NCBI GenBank assembly: GCA_002392325.1
Contig: DGGS01000230.1
Location: 4,708-19,222, forward strand
Length of the DNA: 14,515 nt
Source of the DNA: Bacteroidales bacterium UBA3868
GTDB taxonomy: Bacteria; Bacteroidota; Bacteroidia; Bacteroidales; WCHB1-69
Direction of reading: 5' to 3'
Part shown: in pieces, positions 8,201 through 13,657 of the stretch
Numbering within the stretch: position 1 is the first letter of the stretch
How the letters are laid out: each line of letters begins with the position of its first letter
Position numbers and translations under genes: made by a program
Notes under the pieces: model-generated
Seen by the model: the letters and a program-made list of their open reading frames with translations, nothing else
The model's database searches: none
What the model was told of the DNA's origin: nothing

Positions 8201-8742
8201 GAGAAGAACAGCGGGTCTTGCTGGATGAGCGGGCGCATCATGGCCACGGGGGAGGCGAGCAACTGCTTGTCATTGGCCAGTTGCCGCTGCATATGTGCGG
8301 GCGTGAGCATGGTGTCCATGCGTGCATAGTCTTCTTCCGTGAGAAAGTAGGGTAGGTTGGCGACCACAAACCCCATCACTTCTCCAATCTGTTGTTCGTC
8401 AATCTGGCAAAGGGTGGACTTGATGAGTCCGGTGCTGTCATCCGCCTCCAATTGCTCGGTGATGCGGTCGGCCGCAAGGGAAAGCAGTTCATAATCGGTG
8501 TCTGCGCTGGTGTCGGCTTGCGCGATGTTGATTACCAGTTTGTTGTCACCGCCCAGGTGTGTGTATGCGTCGTTGATGCGCTCGTTCTGTTTGCTGCTGG
8601 GCAGGAAACTGCCGATATCTTCCACAAAATGCAGACGCATCATGCTGAGGATGCAGAAAACAAGTAGGATGCCAAGACACCCCCACATAGCGGCGGGCCG
8701 TTTGCGGAAGTATTCGTAAATCTGCAAAAAGAGTCTTTTCAT
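5203..8742 (-). CDS. Fusion of MMPL/RND transporter, lysophospholipid-type acyltransferase and methyltransferase-like tail
   Basis: From the chosen ATG at 8742 the protein has 1179 residues. It starts MKRLFLQIYEYF followed by the first membrane helix (about 20-36), then a large periplasmic loop. A cluster of helices at about 270-415 is followed by a helix near 438-455, a second periplasmic loop and helices from about 663 to 850, which is the doubled RND/MMPL layout. The second half carries GMGDDYSIF (723-731) with the Asp-Tyr proton-relay pair; the matching site in the first half is GIAINYPIHF (Asn339-Tyr340). A PlsC-type acyltransferase follows: NHQSHFD (HX4D, His900/Asp905) and FPEGTR (966-971). 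The last 90 residues look like the start of a class I methyltransferase (YLHCGNGEFSLL, then AYDADEDA). Such fusions accompany aryl-polyene-type clusters in Bacteroidota. It probably moves and acylates a lipid at the inner membrane. An in-frame ATG at 8790 lies upstream of the promoter's start point, so it was not used. Confidence 0.93.
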   Translation of the reverse strand: MKRLFLQIYEYFRKRPAAMWGCLGILLVFCILSMMRLHFVEDIGSFLPSSKQNERINDAYTHLGGDNKLVINIAQADTSADTDYELLSLAADRITEQLEADDSTGLIKSTLCQIDEQQIGEVMGFVVANLPYFLTEEDYARMDTMLTPAHMQRQLANDKQLLASPVAMMRPLIQQDPLFFSANVLQSLQTFNLSDTYHTENDHIFNKEGTEAIVVVNSNFPLSETKNNGILIKNIDKAMTAVGKEMGGKVRITCFGASQVSLTNSTQIKKDSLWSIALALVFIVALLIYYYRNFRSILLILVSITFGGLFALGLIAWLKNPVSLIAVGMASIILGIAINYPIHFLSHFKRTDDKRQIIKEIVTPLLIGNITTVGAFLSLLFISSDAMKDLGLFAALLLVGTILFVLIFLPHLMGKHYQGKDRGLAFRPLAEFRPENVKGLFWVVLFLTIVFLIFSTRTSFDTNMHNINYMTKEQREHFDKLRAEADTTVSTLYCISEGATMEEALQNQEKVQSALQALQADPKAKVSGVGNFLPSKTLQQKKIEQWNAFWDGKRDEFVRNLDLAAKQNGFVPEAFDPCKELVAREYTIQDADYFEPILNQLASNYVVQEDNKVMVYNILQVDKDNRGKTEKLLNNLDSHVFAFTDSSIASRLVESLSHDFDYVLYICGFIVFAFLLFSFGRLEISIMAFLPLFIAWIWILGIMGITGIRFNIVNIILATFIFGMGDDYSIFVTEGLIYEYTYGKKMLSQFKNSIILSSSIMFIGIGMLIFAKHPAMRSLAQVTIIGMITVVLMAYIVPPIIFKWITMRKGKPRRQPITLSSLFRSVIGFPYFFFGVVVLSIGGFFWLVIGKRTDENKLKYHKLLQKMMYSTARTIPRSSFTVENPNNETFEKPSVIICNHQSHFDLMYLLMLHPKIIVLTNDWAWNTPLYKRIVRNADYLPASYGMDSNFPKIQNMVDKGYSVLVFPEGTRSFDHTIARFHQGAFHLADKLGLDILPIVTHGIGDMFPKRDTCIHRGIVTVSIRERIHPDNPDYRKDKSTLETTRLFRRYYVEEFGKLKERCETPEYLKDIVFHNYIYKGKETEVKCRRKLSWMKELTDKLEEIPNNSRLLYLHCGNGEFSLLAALWKKHISVTAYDADEDAIALADHCFSKPDNLTYTSELPDETDFDFIINEKELLA

Positions 8743-8761
8743 CCTATTATATATTAAGCGG

Positions 8762-8790
8762 CAAAAATACAAAAAATAACTATGCCCCAA
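8762..8790 (-). promoter_or_regulatory. Bacteroidota-type promoter for the leftward operon
   Basis: On the minus strand TATTTTTG (8762-8769) matches the -7 element TAnnTTTG. A TTG at 8788-8790 sits 18 bases upstream as a -33 element. Transcription would start around 8755, about 13 bases before the ATG at 8742. It would exclude the upstream in-frame ATG at 8790. Confidence 0.7.
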
Positions 8791-8984
8791 TTCTTATATT
8801 TGGGATTGTGAAAAAACGGCTCTCCCGAGTTCGTTTCCGACAATTTGAAACAGAATAGCAGCCCAATAATAATGGGTTGTGAATTCCAGTTTGTTGTTTT
8901 TGTCCTTGTATTATAGTGAAAATAAGCCGATTATATAAAAATAGTTTTGTAAATTTTTTTAAATGGAATTATTTAAAAAAAATG

Positions 8985-8992
8985 TATTTTTG
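8985..8992 (+). promoter_or_regulatory. -7 element for the tRNA-Ser/tRNA-Val unit
   Basis: TATTTTTG, continued as CACC, matches the -7 consensus and ends 14 bases before the mature tRNA-Ser 5' end. The upstream stretch is very A/T-rich and has no clear TTTG at the right distance. The 8791-8984 divergent region otherwise holds only a small CCCAATAATAATGGG inverted repeat and no gene. Confidence 0.55.
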
Positions 8993-9006
8993 CACCCTCA
9001 AAAGGA

Positions 9007-9094
9007 GGAGAGATGGCCGAGTGGTCGAAGGCGCACGCCTGGAGAGCGTGTAACCGCCAAAAGCGGTTCCTGGGTTCGAATCCCAGTCTCTCCG
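9007..9094 (+). tRNA. tRNA-Ser (anticodon GGA)
   Basis: An 88-base class II tRNA folds fully. The acceptor arm is GGAGAGA with TCTCTCC and the discriminator is G. The anticodon stem CACGC/GCGTG encloses the loop CTGGAGA, giving anticodon GGA. The long variable arm AACCGC-CAAAA-GCGGTT is typical of serine tRNA. The T arm is CTGGG-TTCGAAT-CCCAG. The 3' CCA is not encoded (the next bases are CAA), so it must be added enzymatically. Confidence 0.97.
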
Positions 9095-9103
9095 CAAAAT
9101 GTT

Positions 9104-9181
9104 GATCTGTTAGCTCAGTTGGTTTAGAGCGCTTGCTTGACAGGCAAGAGGTCACAAGTTCAAATCTTGTACAGATCACCA
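9104..9181 (+). tRNA. tRNA-Val (anticodon GAC), CCA encoded
   Basis: The acceptor arm is GATCTGT with ACAGATC and the discriminator is A at 9178. The D arm contains GCTC-AGTTGGTTTA-GAGC. The anticodon stem CTTGC/GCAAG encloses TTGACAG, giving anticodon GAC for valine. The T arm is ACAAG-TTCAAAT-CTTGT. CCA is encoded at 9179-9181. It lies nine bases after tRNA-Ser and is probably in the same transcript. Confidence 0.96.
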
Positions 9182-9188
9182 AAGAATC

Positions 9189-9219
9189 AAGCACTTGCCC
9201 TAGGGTAAGTGCTTTTTTT
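9189..9219 (+). terminator. Intrinsic terminator after the tRNA pair
   Basis: AAGCACTTGCCC (9189-9200) pairs with GGGTAAGTGCTT (9203-9214) across a minimal TA centre, with one G-U wobble. It is followed by a run of eight T. This is a strong rho-independent terminator directly after tRNA-Val. Confidence 0.88.
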
Positions 9220-9220
9220 G

Positions 9221-9228
9221 TACTTTTG
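9221..9228 (+). promoter_or_regulatory. -7 element for the small lipoprotein gene
   Basis: TACTTTTG, continued as CA, matches TAnnTTTG and begins two bases after the terminator's T-run. Transcription would start near 9235, 13 bases before the ATG at 9248. No -33 element at ideal spacing is visible; the nearest TTG is inside the terminator hairpin at 9195-9197. Confidence 0.5.
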
Positions 9229-9247
9229 CATATTTAATCTCAATATT

Positions 9248-9679
9248 ATGAATAGAATTTATCCCATACTGTTTCTTGCCTTTGCCATGATGTTGATGGC
9301 CGGCTGTAAAGAGAACAACCATGATGAGGTGGCGGTTGTCAATACTCATAATTCAAAGTGTTTGTTACACTCCATGAAAGGATACGAGAATCCCGACACA
9401 TTGAGTGTGACCTATGCCGATGGAATTATTCATGTGACACACGAGAATTTGATGATCAACTGTGCCGCTTCAGAAGTTGAGAATGGAGTTGAAGTGACGA
9501 TTGAAGTGGAGGGGTCAACCATTCACATTTATGAGACCGAAAGGAAGGGCCTTCTTCAAGCAGACTGTCTTTGTGAGGTTGACAACCATTTCGATATCAC
9601 GGGCATTGGCCATGGGACCTACACGCTGGTAATGCACAGTTGGTATCCTAATACGCAGTCGTTCACATACACATTCTAA
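9248..9679 (+). CDS. Small lipoprotein of unknown function (143 aa)
   Basis: Starting at ATG 9248 gives a clean lipoprotein signal, with a basic start, a hydrophobic core and the lipobox LMAGC (Cys20). A GTG-initiated longer frame from 9209 would begin before the likely transcription start and would bury the signal peptide. The mature part of about 124 residues looks mostly beta: LSVTYADGIIHVTHENLMIN, then GVEVTIEVEGSTIHIYETER, then CLCEVDNHFDITGIGHGTYTLVMHSW. Two clustered cysteines (ADCLCEV) and the earlier INCAA cysteine could form a disulfide or metal site. I recall similar small lipoproteins with INC...CxC...GxYTL layout in Bacteroidales, without known function. It stands alone between the tRNA terminator and maf. 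Confidence 0.8.
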   Translation: MNRIYPILFLAFAMMLMAGCKENNHDEVAVVNTHNSKCLLHSMKGYENPDTLSVTYADGIIHVTHENLMINCAASEVENGVEVTIEVEGSTIHIYETERKGLLQADCLCEVDNHFDITGIGHGTYTLVMHSWYPNTQSFTYTF

Positions 9680-9772
9680 AAGGTCATACTTTCCACAAGA
9701 AAACGTCAACAAGGTGTGGTTTTGCAATCGACTTTCGTATAATCATTTTTACCATTTTTACTAAATAAGTGG

Positions 9773-9803
9773 TTTGCGAAGTTTTGAATAATGTGTATTT
9801 TTG
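9773..9803 (+). promoter_or_regulatory. Consensus Bacteroidota promoter (-33/-7) upstream of maf
   Basis: TTTG (9773-9776), a 19-base spacer and TATTTTTG (9796-9803), continued as CACC, form the best promoter match in the window. The transcript would begin near 9811, about 140 bases before the maf start, with no ATG-initiated reading frame in between. It therefore gives maf a long leader or makes a small RNA. Confidence 0.65.
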
Positions 9804-9821
9804 CACCATAAAAACCTGTTA

Positions 9822-9897
9822 ATTGCAAGTTGTTGGTAGCTAGTTTGATAATATTGTTTTTCTTTCAAAAAAATCAATCAGATCGGGCGCTTGCAAT
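9822..9897. repeat. Long-range inverted repeat in the maf leader
   Basis: ATTGCAAG (9822-9829) is exactly complementary to CTTGCAAT (9890-9897). Within the 60-base interval ATTGTTTTT and AAAAAATCAAT can pair imperfectly. This could fold in the transcript from the 9796 promoter. No riboswitch family is recognised and no T-run follows. Confidence 0.35.
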
Positions 9898-9924
9898 ATT
9901 TCTTCAGCATTCCACATAAATTTG

Positions 9925-9932
9925 TACCTTTG
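9925..9932 (+). promoter_or_regulatory. Proximal -7 element for maf
   Basis: TACCTTTG, continued as CACCC, matches the TAnnTTTG consensus and lies 21 bases before the ATG at 9954. No -33 element is clear. With this promoter the longer TTG-initiated frame from 9891 could not be translated, so the start at 9954 is preferred. Confidence 0.55.
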
Positions 9933-9953
9933 CACCCGACAAACGCTTCGGTT

Positions 9954-10640
9954 ATGCTTCTGGATGAACTGAAAAACTACAAGATATACTTGGCTTCCAA
10001 ATCGCCGCGCCGGCGGGAACTGCTCTCCGGCATGGGCATCGATTACGAACTGATTTCCACCGATGTGGAGGAATCCTATGACCCGTCACTGCCGCCCGCC
10101 GAGGTGGTGCAGTATCTCTCAAAATTGAAACTCTCCCCAATCGACATGTCGTCCTATCCCGCCAAGACCATTTTTATCGCCTGTGATACGATAGTGGTGA
10201 TTGATGGGAAAATCATAGGCAAACCCGCCGACGACAACGAGGCGATGAACATGCTGCGTCAATTGTCGGGACACACCCATGCGGTCTATAGCGGACTCAC
10301 ACTGGCAACCCCTTCGCAAACACTAACCGATTACAGGGCTACGGAGGTCACCTTTGCCGATCTGTCGGAAGAGGAGATGCGGCATTATGTGCAACAATAC
10401 CGCCCCATGGACAAGGCAGGCGCATACGGCGTGCAGGAATGGATCGGTTATGTGGGCATCAAGACCATCGAGGGCTCCTTCTACAATGTGATGGGACTAC
10501 CTACGCGGCTCCTGTGGGAGATGTTGACAACGATCACCCATGGTGAAGGCGCATGGGGTCGCATCCATGCCAGTAAAAACGCACAGCCGTGCGTCTCTGC
10601 CGACCAAAATCAACCGTGCGTCTCTGCCGATAATAAATGA
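9954..10640 (+). CDS. maf: Maf-family nucleotide pyrophosphatase (dTTP/UTP type) with repeat-derived C-terminal tail
   Basis: From ATG 9954 the protein has 228 residues. Maf proteins are cytosolic house-cleaning enzymes that hydrolyse dTTP, UTP and modified pyrimidine nucleotides to monophosphates. The signature SKSPRRRELL starts at residue 15; the catalytic Asp78 is in ACDTIVVIDG; RQLSGHTHAVYSGL (102-115), DKAGAYGVQ (153-161) and GSFYNVMGLP (174-183) are the other conserved blocks. The pattern is closest to the YhdE-type subgroup. Most Maf proteins end soon after the block corresponding to TRLLWEML. Here about 35 more residues follow, including QPCVSADQN and QPCVSADNK, which come from a tandem DNA repeat. 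The stop overlaps the start of the next gene (ATGA), so translation is probably coupled. Confidence 0.93.
   Translation: MLLDELKNYKIYLASKSPRRRELLSGMGIDYELISTDVEESYDPSLPPAEVVQYLSKLKLSPIDMSSYPAKTIFIACDTIVVIDGKIIGKPADDNEAMNMLRQLSGHTHAVYSGLTLATPSQTLTDYRATEVTFADLSEEEMRHYVQQYRPMDKAGAYGVQEWIGYVGIKTIEGSFYNVMGLPTRLLWEMLTTITHGEGAWGRIHASKNAQPCVSADQNQPCVSADNK
10584..10630. repeat. Tandem 27-base-period repeat at the end of maf
   Basis: CCGTGCGTCTCTGCCGA occurs at 10587-10603 and again, identically, at 10614-10630; with three flanking bases on the left, 19 of 20 bases match. The 27-base period keeps the reading frame, so the protein repeats PCVSAD. Part of the unit is self-complementary (CGCACAGCCGTGCG at 10580-10593). 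To its left ATGGGGTCGCATCCAT (10553-10568) is another inverted repeat. I recall similar CGTGCGTCTCT-type interspersed repeats in Bacteroidales genomes, but copy number here is unknown. Confidence 0.7.
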
Positions 10641-12151
10641 TAATAATGATACTGGGCGCAATCTCCATAGAAACAATATCTTCCGTGCTCTCCTCGTGGG
10701 TGTGGAGTCCGGCATTGGTGGTGCTTTGCCTCTGTTCAGGACTATATTTCTCCCTGCGGACCCGATTCGTGCAAGTTCGCCGTTTCGGAGCGATGGCACG
10801 GCTGCTTTTCAGCACGGACAAGACCCAGAAGACGGGAATTTCCTCGTTCCAGGCTTTCGCCATGGCGCTTTCCGGGCGTGTTGGTACCGGCAACATTGTG
10901 GGTGTGGCCACCGCCATCGGCTACGGCGGTCCGGGTGCCATCGTTTGGATGTGGATTATCGCCTTTTTAGGAGCGGGCTCCGCTTTCGTGGAGGCTACTC
11001 TGGCCCAGATTTACAAGGAAAACCATAACGGGCAGTTCCGTGGAGGGCCTTCGTATTATATCGAAAAAGGGTTGCGCTGCAAGTGGCTGGCTGTGCTTTT
11101 TGCCATCTGTTCGCTCATCGCCTGCGGCCTGTTGCTGCCACAGGTGCAAAGCAACGGTATAGCCATCGCCTTCGCCAATTCAGTGCACGTGCCACCCGTG
11201 TACATAGGTCTTGTCGTGGCCTTGGTGCTGGGACTTGTCATCATCGGCGGCGTCACGCGCATTGCCAAGGTGGCGGAGATTGTGGCCCCGTTCATGGCTG
11301 TGATATATGTCATTTTGGCTATTATCATATTGATTATCAACTATACAACCATTCCTTCCGTGCTGATGGATATGATAAAAGGCGCCATCGGCACGCACGA
11401 ACTGTTTGGCGGCATCATCGGAAGCACCATCGCTTGGGGTGTGAAGCGCGGCATCTATTCCAACGAGGCCGGCCAAGGAACAGGCCCCATTGTGGCGAGT
11501 GCTGCCAAAGTGTCGCACCCCGTGAAACAAGGTCTGGTGCAGGCGTTCTCCGTGTATGTCGATACGCTGCTGGTGTGTTCGGCCACCGCAGTGATGATCA
11601 TGGCAGTGAAAACTTATAATGTCATGGATGCCAACACGGGTGAAGTGCTTTTCACTTCCGCTTACAATTTGGGTGCGCCGGATGTTTCTTACACTTCCAC
11701 TGCTATTGGCACACTGCTGGGCATGAATTTAGGCAACCTCGTGGTAGCGGTCGCACTGACCTTTTTTGCCTTCACCACGATCATGGCTTACTATTACTAC
11801 GCCGAGACCAGCATCGTGTATCTGTTCGGCAAGGGCAAGAAAGAACATACGGTGGTGTGGATACTGCGTATTTGCATCCTCATTGCCGTGGTGTTCGGTT
11901 CCCTCAAGGAGGCGCGTGCCGCTTGGAATGCCGGAGATATTGGGGTGGGCACCATGGCATGGATCAATATCGTAGCCATAGCGTTATTGTCACCGAAGGC
12001 CTTCCGAACCTTGAAGGACTACGAAAAACAGGAGAAAGAAGGCAAGGACCCCGTCTTCGATCCTGAAAAATTGGGGATTGAGAATGCGGAGTTTTGGGAG
12101 GAGAAGAGTAGAAGAGGAAAAGATGAGGAAAGTAAAAGAGTAAAAAAGTAG
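10637..12151 (+). CDS. AGCS-family sodium:alanine/glycine symporter
   Basis: The 504-residue membrane protein belongs to the alanine or glycine:cation symporter family, which imports alanine or glycine with Na+. The family signature is ALSGRVGTGNIVGVATAI (77-94). GPGAIVWMWIIAFLGAGSAFVEATLAQIYKE and GQFRGGPSYYIEKGL (132-146) follow, and SNEAGQGTGPIVASAAKVSHP is in the second half. About ten to eleven hydrophobic helices are visible. The C-terminus is a charged cytosolic tail rich in Lys and Glu. The start at 10637 overlaps the maf stop by four bases; an ATG at 10646 is a possible alternative. It is followed 66 bases later by an M20 dipeptidase with no terminator between, so the two may be cotranscribed. 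Confidence 0.94.
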   Translation: MIIMILGAISIETISSVLSSWVWSPALVVLCLCSGLYFSLRTRFVQVRRFGAMARLLFSTDKTQKTGISSFQAFAMALSGRVGTGNIVGVATAIGYGGPGAIVWMWIIAFLGAGSAFVEATLAQIYKENHNGQFRGGPSYYIEKGLRCKWLAVLFAICSLIACGLLLPQVQSNGIAIAFANSVHVPPVYIGLVVALVLGLVIIGGVTRIAKVAEIVAPFMAVIYVILAIIILIINYTTIPSVLMDMIKGAIGTHELFGGIIGSTIAWGVKRGIYSNEAGQGTGPIVASAAKVSHPVKQGLVQAFSVYVDTLLVCSATAVMIMAVKTYNVMDANTGEVLFTSAYNLGAPDVSYTSTAIGTLLGMNLGNLVVAVALTFFAFTTIMAYYYYAETSIVYLFGKGKKEHTVVWILRICILIAVVFGSLKEARAAWNAGDIGVGTMAWINIVAIALLSPKAFRTLKDYEKQEKEGKDPVFDPEKLGIENAEFWEEKSRRGKDEESKRVKK

Positions 12152-12217
12152 AAGATGAAGAGAGTAAAGGCGGCCCTATGTGGTTGTCTTCAATAATAAC
12201 CTATAAATTAAATAGTT

Positions 12218-13588
12218 ATGGAATCGAAACAATACATTGAAGAGAATCAGAAACGATTTTTAGACGAATTGTTCACCCTTTTGCGCATTCCGTCCATCAG
12301 TTCGGAGAGCGAGCATAAACCGGACATGATACGCTGTGCCGAACGCTGGCGCGAGCTCATTTTGGAGGCCGGCGCTGACAAGTGCGAGGTTATGCCCGCC
12401 GAAGGCAATCCCATTGTTTATGGTGAGAAAATCATAGACCCCAACGCCAAAACCGTGCTGGTTTACGGTCACTACGATGTGATGCCGGTGGATCCTGTGG
12501 AGCTTTGGAACACAGAACCTTTTGAACCGGTCATCAAAGACGGCAAAATCTGGGGCCGCGGTGCCGACGACGACAAAGGCCAGTCCTTCATGCACGCCAA
12601 GGCATTTGAAACGATGATGAAGACGAACACGCTGCCCTGCAATGTGAAGTTCATGTTGGAGGGCGAGGAAGAAATCGGCTCGCCGAGTCTGTCGAAGTGG
12701 ATTGTGGAGAACAAGGACCTGGTTAAGGCCGATGTGATTCTCGTGTCGGATACCAGCATGATTGCCACGGATGTGCCCTCTATCACTACTGGTTTGCGTG
12801 GCCTATCTTATTGGGAGATTGAGGTTACAGGTCCCAATGCCGATCTTCACTCCGGCATCTTCGGTGGCTCCGTGGCCAATCCGTTGAACACGCTTTGTGA
12901 GATGATTGCCAAATGTATGGATGAAAATAACCACATCACCATTCCGCATTTCTATGATGATGTGGTGGAATGTTCCGCCCGTGAGCGCGAACTGCTCAAT
13001 ATGGCTCCCTATAATGAGGAGGAATACAAGAAATCATTGGGTGTGAAGGCGTTGCGTGGCGAGAAGGGTTACACCAAAATTGAGCATGTGGGTATTCGCC
13101 CGACCTTTGACCTTTGTGGAATGTGGGGGGGCTATACCGCTGAGGGTTCCAAAACGGTGTTGCCGTCAAAGGCGTACGCAAAACTTTCATGCCGTTTGGT
13201 GCCGAACCAGGATCATGAGAAGATTGCAGATTTGGTAAAGAATTACTTTGAGCAGAACGCCCCCGACTATGTGGATGTGAAGGTTACTTCGTTGCACGGC
13301 GGTCAGGCCTACGGTTGTCCGACCGACCACCCCGCCTACAAGGCAGCTGAGGCTGCCTATATGGACACCTATGGCAAATTGCCGATTCCGATGCGCAGCG
13401 GTGGCAGTATTCCGATTATCGCCACCTTTGAGAAGGTGTTGGGAATCAAGTCTATACTGATGGGATTCGGTCTTGGCGAGGATGCTATCCACTCACCCAA
13501 CGAAAACTACAGATTGGATCATTTCTACAAGGGCATAGAAACGATAATCCAATTCTATCAGCATTTTGCTACTGCAAAGTTGGTTTAG
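12218..13588 (+). CDS. M20-family metallodipeptidase
   Basis: The 456-residue enzyme belongs to the M20 peptidase family (CNDP/carnosinase-like and PepV-like dipeptidases), with two catalytic zinc or manganese ions, in the cytoplasm. The metal and catalytic residues are all present: His85 and Asp87 in YGHYDVMPVD; the bridging Asp118 in GRGADDDKGQ; Glu151 and Glu152 in EGEEEIGS; Asp178 in VSDTSM; His211 in ADLHSG; and His425 in EDAIHSPNE. The lid or dimerisation domain lies at about 195-360. There is no signal peptide. Placed after an alanine/glycine symporter it probably cleaves imported or recycled dipeptides to amino acids. The 66-base gap before it is A/T-rich with no clear TAnnTTTG promoter. 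Its specificity cannot be told from sequence. Confidence 0.94.
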   Translation: MESKQYIEENQKRFLDELFTLLRIPSISSESEHKPDMIRCAERWRELILEAGADKCEVMPAEGNPIVYGEKIIDPNAKTVLVYGHYDVMPVDPVELWNTEPFEPVIKDGKIWGRGADDDKGQSFMHAKAFETMMKTNTLPCNVKFMLEGEEEIGSPSLSKWIVENKDLVKADVILVSDTSMIATDVPSITTGLRGLSYWEIEVTGPNADLHSGIFGGSVANPLNTLCEMIAKCMDENNHITIPHFYDDVVECSARERELLNMAPYNEEEYKKSLGVKALRGEKGYTKIEHVGIRPTFDLCGMWGGYTAEGSKTVLPSKAYAKLSCRLVPNQDHEKIADLVKNYFEQNAPDYVDVKVTSLHGGQAYGCPTDHPAYKAAEAAYMDTYGKLPIPMRSGGSIPIIATFEKVLGIKSILMGFGLGEDAIHSPNENYRLDHFYKGIETIIQFYQHFATAKLV

Positions 13589-13618
13589 ACACGAGAATAT
13601 AAACTTGGGACTTTTAAT

Positions 13619-13657
13619 GCGGGCGGTTGTCGGTTGGCAATCGTCCGCTTTATTTTT
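13619..13657 (+). terminator. Intrinsic terminator between convergent genes
   Basis: GCGGGCGGTTG (13619-13629) pairs with CAATCGTCCGC (13638-13648) across an 8-base loop, with two G-U wobbles. TTTATTTTT follows on the plus strand. The T-run contains the stop codon of the convergent gene (13650-13652). The opposite direction lacks a good T-run, so it mainly serves the M20 peptidase unit. Confidence 0.78.

Noticed and set aside
8743..8790. Longer start for the transporter fusion at 8790
   Set aside because: The extension overlaps the -33/-7 promoter, so it would precede the transcript start; the hydrophobic leader is also better placed from 8742.
9104..9181. tRNA-Val as an integration site of a mobile element
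   Set aside because: No integrase gene and no second copy of the tRNA 3' end are found in the window.
8973..9194. Minus-strand frame of 73 codons across the tRNA genes
   Set aside because: It is antisense to two fully folding tRNAs, a common source of false short proteins (it contains the typical GFEPRNRF-like stretch).
9209..9247. GTG start at 9209 for the lipoprotein
   Set aside because: It lies inside the tRNA terminator and before the -7 element; the lipobox signal fits a start at 9248.
9693..9723. Possible terminator after the lipoprotein gene (CCACA/TGTGG followed by four T)
   Set aside because: The stem has only five pairs with a 17-base loop and a short T-run, too weak to call.
9891..9953. 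TTG start at 9891 for maf
   Set aside because: It precedes the proximal promoter element, and family members begin close to the SxSPRR motif, as from 9954.
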